From contig CADBRK010000224.1 in assembly GCA_902797065.1 (NCBI GenBank), forward strand, positions 1-9,852: a stretch of DNA of 9,852 bases, in the 5' to 3' direction. The stretch's first letter is position 1, and each line of letters begins with the position of its first letter. Positions 6,317-9,852 of the stretch are shown piece after piece. The DNA comes from an uncultured Ruminococcus sp. Its GTDB lineage: Bacteria; Bacillota; Clostridia; Oscillospirales; Acutalibacteraceae. The notes under the pieces are model-generated. The model was given only the letters and a program-made list of their open reading frames with translations, was not told the origin of the DNA and ran no database searches. The translations under genes were made by a program, and so were the position numbers.

Positions 6317-6362
6317 ATTCATCGCCCCCCCACTATTATGAATATGCCGATAGGTTTTTTTT
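6310..6362. promoter_or_regulatory. 13-bp inverted repeat over the bofA start, followed by a T8 tract on the + strand
   Basis: TCGGCATATTCAT (6310-6322) pairs perfectly with ATGAATATGCCGA (6338-6350) around a 15-base loop containing seven C. On the + strand the stem is followed by TAGG and then eight T (6355-6362), so it can act as a terminator for transcripts coming from DUF4364. On the - strand the same hairpin covers both possible bofA start codons and leaves the G-rich ribosome binding site in the loop. Confidence 0.7.
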
Positions 6363-6387
6363 ATGAAAGATCGGGGTGAAAACCTAT
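6350..6387 (+). repeat. 9-bp inverted repeat reaching into the tcdA start codon
   Basis: ATAGGTTTT (6350-6358) is perfectly complementary to AAAACCTAT (6379-6387). The loop is 20 bases and holds most of the tcdA ribosome binding site (GGGGTGA, 6373-6379), while the 3' arm includes the first two bases of the tcdA ATG. It shares one base and its T tract with the preceding hairpin, so the two compete partly. A chance origin in AT-rich sequence is possible. Confidence 0.45.
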
Positions 6388-7150
6388 GGAAAAATCATTA
6401 ACTTTTCCCGGCGAACAATTCAACCGCACAGCACTGCTTTACGGCGAGAACGCAGTAAAAAAGCTCTCGGAATGCCGTGTCGCCGTGTTCGGTATCGGCG
6501 GCGTCGGCGGGTACGTATGCGAAGCGCTGGTGCGCAGCGGAGTCGGAATAATCGACATTATAGACGACGACAAGATAGCCGTATCAAATATCAACCGCCA
6601 GATAATAGCCCTTCACAGCACCGTCGGCAGATACAAAACAGACGTGATGAAAGAACGATTGCTTGACATCAATCCCGATGTTACGGTACATACTCACAGG
6701 GTGTTTTTTAATTCCGAAACAGCAGATCAATTCAGCTTTTCCGACTATGACTACGTTGTAGACGCCATAGACTCGGTATCGGGCAAGATCGCGCTCGCCG
6801 TACTGTGTGAAAAAGCGGGTACGCCGATAATATCATCTATGGGCGCAGGGAACAAAATTCACGCAGATATGTTCGAGGTGTCGGATATATACAAAACCTC
6901 CGTATGTCCGCTTGCAAGGGTCATGCGTTCGGAACTGAAAAAACGAGGCGTCAAAAAGCTGAAAGTCGTATATTCAAAAGAACAGCCGCGGCAGCCCGAA
7001 AGAAATATCTCCGCCTCCTCCGACACACTGCCCAACGAACGCACCAAAAACGGCAGTTACATAAAGCAAGCCCCCGGAAGCTGCGCTTTTGTTCCGTCTG
7101 TTGTCGGGCTGATAATAGCCGGAGAGGTAATAAACGATCTGCTGATCTGA
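6386..7150 (+). CDS. tcdA: tRNA threonylcarbamoyladenosine dehydratase (TcdA/CsdL), 254 aa
   Basis: ThiF/E1-like enzyme that uses ATP to cyclise t6A37 of ANN-decoding tRNAs to ct6A. Seen: an N-terminal RTALLYGENAVKKL typical of TcdA; the nucleotide-binding loop GIGGVG at 36-41; acidic residues DDD at 60-62 after the second strand; the adenylation motif NRQ at 70-72; DAIDS at 126-130; and a C-terminal segment GSCAFVPSVVGLIIAGEVI. There is no ubiquitin-like or rhodanese fusion. The length is close to E. coli TcdA (268 aa). The start has GGGGTGA (6373-6379) six bases upstream. It is followed 11 bases later by cca, making a small tRNA-maturation operon. No clear promoter is visible upstream, so transcription may come through from DUF4364 or from an unrecognised promoter inside antisense bofA. 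ThiF or MoeB identity is less likely given the DAIDS motif and lack of their partner genes. Confidence 0.92.
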   Translation: MEKSLTFPGEQFNRTALLYGENAVKKLSECRVAVFGIGGVGGYVCEALVRSGVGIIDIIDDDKIAVSNINRQIIALHSTVGRYKTDVMKERLLDINPDVTVHTHRVFFNSETADQFSFSDYDYVVDAIDSVSGKIALAVLCEKAGTPIISSMGAGNKIHADMFEVSDIYKTSVCPLARVMRSELKKRGVKKLKVVYSKEQPRQPERNISASSDTLPNERTKNGSYIKQAPGSCAFVPSVVGLIIAGEVINDLLI

Positions 7151-7161
7151 AAGGAAACGAA

Positions 7162-8496
7162 ATGAACAACGAAATTTTACTGCCCGATGAAGTTAAAACA
7201 GCTCTCGGGATCCTACACAAAAACGGATACGAAGCATATATAGTCGGCGGCTGTGTACGCGACAGTCTGATGGGTATTTCCCCGAAGGACTATGACGTCA
7301 CGACAAATGCGCTGCCCGAACAAACAAAAGAGATATTCAAACGCTATCGTGTAATAGAAACAGGCATAAAGCACGGCACAGTCACGGTTCTGATAAATAA
7401 AATGCCGCTCGAGATCACCACATACAGGATAGATTCGGAGTACAAGGATAACCGCCACCCCGAATTTGTCACGTTCACCTCAAGCCTTGAAGAAGATACC
7501 GCAAGGCGTGATTTTACAATGAACGCAATAGCGTATGACGACGAAAGCGGATTCGTTGATTTTCACGGCGGTCAGGCAGATATTCAGAACAAGCTTATCC
7601 GATGCGTCGGAGATCCCGACAAACGATTCGGCGAGGACGCTTTGCGTATAATGAGGGCGATACGCTTTTCGTCCGTTCTGGGGTTCGGTATCGAACAGAA
7701 TACAAAAGAGGCTCTTTTCAGGAACAAAGATCTACTTAAAAACATATCCGCCGAAAGGATAGCAAGCGAGCTTATCAAGCTGCTGTGCGGCAAAAATGTG
7801 TATAACGTACTCACGGAATACATAGATATACTCGGCGCAGTCATTCCCGAACTGCTGTATATGAAAGGGTTCGACCAGAACAGCATTCACCACAAATACA
7901 GCGTATCGGATCACACTGCGCGCGTAGTCAAAAACGCAGACCCTACGCCCGTACTCCGCCTTGCGGCGCTTTTGCACGATACAGGCAAACCGCATACATA
8001 TACCGAAAAGGACGGCAGAGGGCATTTTTACGGTCACGCAAAGGTAAGCGTCGAAATTACCAAAAACATTCTTGACAGACTTAAATTCGACAACTACACA
8101 AAGGATACCGTCCTTGAAATCATCAGACTTCACGACGTACCGATAAACGAGGACAGGTATACAATAAAAAAATTCATGAACCGACATACGCCCGAGCTTT
8201 TCTTTATGCTTTTAAAAATGAAAAGGGCGGACGATCTCGGAAAAGGCACGGACGTGACCGAACGCCTTGCAAGTCTTGACAGAATGGAACAGATCGGCAA
8301 AGATATTCTGGAGGAACAAGCATGCTTCTCGAAAAAAGACCTCGCCGTAAAGGGCGGCGATCTGATCTCGGAAGGGTTTTCCCCCGGAAAAGAACTCGGC
8401 AGTATTCTCGATACGCTGCTTGAAGAAGTGATAGCCGAACATCTCCCCAACGATAAACAAACGCTCATCGAGTACGCAAAAAAAATCACACAATGA
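7162..8496 (+). CDS. cca: CCA tRNA nucleotidyltransferase with HD domain (444 aa)
   Basis: Class II nucleotidyltransferase that adds or repairs the 3' CCA of tRNAs. Seen: GGCVRD at 29-34 and the metal-binding DYD at 43-45; RRDFTMNA at 115-122, the nucleotide-binding and flexible-loop region; EDALR at 158-162, the base-selecting motif; then an RNA-binding helical region. From about 243 there is an HD domain with H251, H272-D273 (LLHDTGK) and GHFYGHAK, so its metal ligands look complete and phosphatase/phosphodiesterase activity is possible, as in E. coli Cca. The start is the ATG at 7162 with AAAGGAAA (7150-7157) just upstream; the frame stays open back to about 6904, but that part overlaps tcdA and is not real. 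It is the second gene of the tcdA-cca unit and ends at a hairpin. Whether it adds CCA or only part of it cannot be read by eye. Confidence 0.94.
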   Translation: MNNEILLPDEVKTALGILHKNGYEAYIVGGCVRDSLMGISPKDYDVTTNALPEQTKEIFKRYRVIETGIKHGTVTVLINKMPLEITTYRIDSEYKDNRHPEFVTFTSSLEEDTARRDFTMNAIAYDDESGFVDFHGGQADIQNKLIRCVGDPDKRFGEDALRIMRAIRFSSVLGFGIEQNTKEALFRNKDLLKNISAERIASELIKLLCGKNVYNVLTEYIDILGAVIPELLYMKGFDQNSIHHKYSVSDHTARVVKNADPTPVLRLAALLHDTGKPHTYTEKDGRGHFYGHAKVSVEITKNILDRLKFDNYTKDTVLEIIRLHDVPINEDRYTIKKFMNRHTPELFFMLLKMKRADDLGKGTDVTERLASLDRMEQIGKDILEEQACFSKKDLAVKGGDLISEGFSPGKELGSILDTLLEEVIAEHLPNDKQTLIEYAKKITQ

Positions 8497-8500
8497 AATG

Positions 8501-8545
8501 ATCTCCTGTCCGCACAAACGAACAGGAGATTTATTATTTCTTATT
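8501..8545 (+). terminator. Terminator after cca, in a convergent gap
   Basis: ATCTCCTGT (8501-8509) pairs with ACAGGAGAT (8522-8530) around a 12-base loop, with two more possible pairs after one mismatch. The T-rich TTATTATTTCTTATT follows on the + strand. The opposite strand lacks a good T tract, so it mainly serves cca; it may weakly stop the convergent HD gene ending at 8541. Confidence 0.8.
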
Positions 8546-8969
8546 CTTCAAGGATTTCAATAGCTTTTCTGTATTTTTCACATCTTTCCAGAGCCTTGCC
8601 GTCTACAACACTCAGCCTTGTTATGTCGCTGTTGTGTCTGAGATCGGCAAGCTTCACCTTCTTTGCGATAGGATCGTTTTTGATTCTGCGGACGTAATCG
8701 AAATACGATACGCTGCTGTCGTGGGTCATCAGAGATACAGCTTCAAGCACACGATCGGGGATACCCATTTTTCTCAGATCATCTGTCGTTATATCGGTAT
8801 CTTCAACCACATCGTGCAGAAGCGCAGTACAAACGGAGTATTCGTCGTCCATCTGTTCCGCAAGATGATAAGGATGAAAAACATACGGTACGCCGCTTTT
8901 GTCAAGCTGGTCTTTATGAGCGTTGAAGCTTATTATCATAGCTTTCTTTGTGAGTTCGGTATAGATCAC
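8541..8969 (-). CDS. Stand-alone HD protein resembling the (p)ppGpp hydrolase domain of RelA/SpoT (142 aa)
   Basis: Small cytoplasmic metal-dependent HD-domain protein. The motifs follow the hydrolase half of RelA/SpoT and the MESH1-type small alarmone hydrolases: AHKDQ...GVPYVFHP with H32, LLHDVVEDT at 50-58 with H52-D53 and E56-D57, and KLADLRHN at 106-113 with D109 and N113. All expected metal ligands (H32, H52, D53, D109) are present. No synthetase, TGS or ACT domain follows, so hydrolysis only is expected; (p)ppGpp or NADPH as substrate is inference. The start is a GTG at 8969 with AAAAGGGG (8977-8984) seven bases upstream. The frame is open further upstream, to 9017, but that part overlaps the peptidase gene and lacks a ribosome binding site. 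The gene follows the peptidase stop by 13 bases, and its ribosome binding site touches that stop codon, suggesting coupled translation. Confidence in the fold is high and in the substrate moderate. Confidence 0.85.
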   Translation of the reverse strand: MIYTELTKKAMIISFNAHKDQLDKSGVPYVFHPYHLAEQMDDEYSVCTALLHDVVEDTDITTDDLRKMGIPDRVLEAVSLMTHDSSVSYFDYVRRIKNDPIAKKVKLADLRHNSDITRLSVVDGKALERCEKYRKAIEILEE

Positions 8970-8982
8970 GTCAACACCCCTT

Positions 8983-9852
8983 TTACAAAACAATAAGTTC
9001 CTTGGGCAGTGAGGCAAAGCTGTTATATCCCTTGGACGTAACTGCGCCCATATCCTCTATCCTTACGCCGAATTGTCCGGGGATATATATTCCCGGCTCA
9101 ACGGTAATTATCATATTCTCGCTGAGTATCACATCGGATCGTGACGATACAAACGGCTGTTCGTGTATATCAAGCCCGACGCCGTGACCCGTAGAATGTC
9201 CGAAGCAGTCTCCGTAGCCGTGTCCGGTAATAATATCCCTTGCTGTCTTATCAATGAAGCTCGCTTTTACACCCGATCTCACCGCAGCAGCGGCAGCAGC
9301 CTGAGCCTTGTATACTATATTATATATCTCACGCTGAAACTCGCTTACTTCCCCGACAGCTACCGTTCGTGTCATATCGCTGTGATAACCCTCATATACT
9401 GCGCCTATATCAAAAGTGACGAAATCTCCGCTGCATATAGCGTAATCTCCCGGGACTCCGTGCGGCTTTGACGTATTCTTACCCGCAATGGTTATGAGAT
9501 CAAACGAAACGCCGCCCGCACCTTTTCTCCTCATCAGGAATTCAAGCTCCAGCGCAAGGTCACGCTCCACAGCGCCTATCTTTACGGAATTGAGCAGCTC
9601 GGTGAATGCTTCTTCGGTGATTTTCTGAGCCTGACGTATCTTCTTTATCTCCTCGCCCGATTTTACTATGCGCAAATTTATCAGGAGCTTATCGAGCATA
9701 TCCGACTTCGACAGCTCACAGCCGCACTCGGAAAACACATTTTTAAAGCTTTCAAACCGTCTTACGGTCATACTCTCGGTTTCGGTGAGTATCTCCTTAA
9801 TATCATGACGGCGTGCGACCTCTTTCAGAGATTCAAAAAACTTGTTGTACAC
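8983..9852 (-). CDS. M24 family Xaa-Pro aminopeptidase, N-terminus outside window (289 aa visible)
   Basis: Dinuclear-metal aminopeptidase of the pita-bread fold, related to the Xaa-Pro peptidases (PepP/PepQ/YqhT type) that remove an N-terminal residue before proline. In visible residue numbers: metal ligands D148 (VTFDIG), D159 (YHSDMTRT), H223 (GHGVGLDIHE), E252 (VEPGIY) and E266 (RIED), with H131 (KPHG) as an additional active-site histidine. All five ligands are intact. Residues 1 to about 60 are the end of the creatinase-like N-terminal domain; roughly 65-70 residues are missing beyond the window, judged by a usual length of about 355-360. The GTG at the edge is probably an internal codon. 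It is upstream in a two-gene unit with the HD protein. Confidence 0.93.
   Translation of the reverse strand: MYNKFFESLKEVARRHDIKEILTETESMTVRRFESFKNVFSECGCELSKSDMLDKLLINLRIVKSGEEIKKIRQAQKITEEAFTELLNSVKIGAVERDLALELEFLMRRKGAGGVSFDLITIAGKNTSKPHGVPGDYAICSGDFVTFDIGAVYEGYHSDMTRTVAVGEVSEFQREIYNIVYKAQAAAAAAVRSGVKASFIDKTARDIITGHGYGDCFGHSTGHGVGLDIHEQPFVSSRSDVILSENMIITVEPGIYIPGQFGVRIEDMGAVTSKGYNSFASLPKELIVL

Noticed and set aside
6904..7161. The cca frame stays open about 258 bases upstream of its ATG
   Set aside because: This stretch overlaps tcdA in another frame, its translation is low-complexity and Arg/Lys-rich, and the ATG at 7162 has a good ribosome binding site and aligns with the start of Cca proteins.
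8970..9017. 16-residue N-terminal extension of the HD protein
   Set aside because: It overlaps the end of the peptidase gene, has no ribosome binding site, and the GTG at 8969 has a well-placed one.
1..9852. Mobile element, CRISPR array, or restriction or defence island
   Set aside because: I saw no transposase, integrase, phase-spaced repeats, nuclease or methylase genes, and base composition looks even. The GTPase pair is the only candidate for an unusual system.

Overview
The window looks like chromosomal DNA of a low-to-mid GC, endospore-lineage Gram-positive bacterium, most likely a clostridial gut-type Firmicute (Ruminococcaceae/Oscillospirales-like). The support is strong AGGAGG-type ribosome binding sites, sigma-A-like promoters, a Gram-positive style lipoprotein, a DUF4364 protein and a BofA-family sporulation protein. 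The exact genus cannot be fixed from sequence reading alone. I saw no tRNA or rRNA gene, insertion sequence, phage gene or CRISPR array. Genes are tightly packed, and no gap without a gene exceeds about 230 bases.

Left part (1-3911, + strand): the tail of an unidentified gene ends in a terminator. A clear promoter then drives two adjacent paralogous GTPases, each with a G domain followed by a hydrophobic DUF697/YcjF-like tail. Both lack the canonical NKxD guanine-specificity motif and carry TQ-x-(Y/F)-S in its place. A second strong promoter, whose -35 box lies inside the end of the second GTPase gene, drives a lipid-anchored serine hydrolase of the beta-lactamase/PF00144 family.

Middle (3938-5320, - strand): a two-gene operon encodes an NfeD-like membrane protein and a stomatin/QmcA-type SPFH protein, a known membrane-partner pair. 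It converges on the hydrolase gene through a bidirectional terminator. It diverges from the DUF4364 gene across a 147-base region holding one promoter for each direction.

Right part (5468-9852): a DUF4364 winged-helix protein (+) overlaps bofA (-) tail to tail. Then come tcdA and cca (+), both tRNA-maturation enzymes, with 11 bases between them. The 76 bases between the bofA and tcdA starts hold two adjoining inverted repeats that could control either or both genes. A terminator separates cca from a convergent - strand pair: an M24 aminopeptidase (truncated by the window edge) and a stand-alone HD-domain protein resembling the (p)ppGpp-hydrolase half of RelA/SpoT. The ribosome binding site of the HD gene touches the stop codon of the peptidase gene.

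The most unusual content is the tandem DUF697 GTPase pair with its altered G4 motif, followed by the hairpin cluster at the bofA/tcdA starts. The rest is recognisable housekeeping or envelope biology. Several start codons are moved from the longest open frame to the start supported by a ribosome binding site: the lipoprotein, SPFH, NfeD, BofA, Cca and HD-protein genes.
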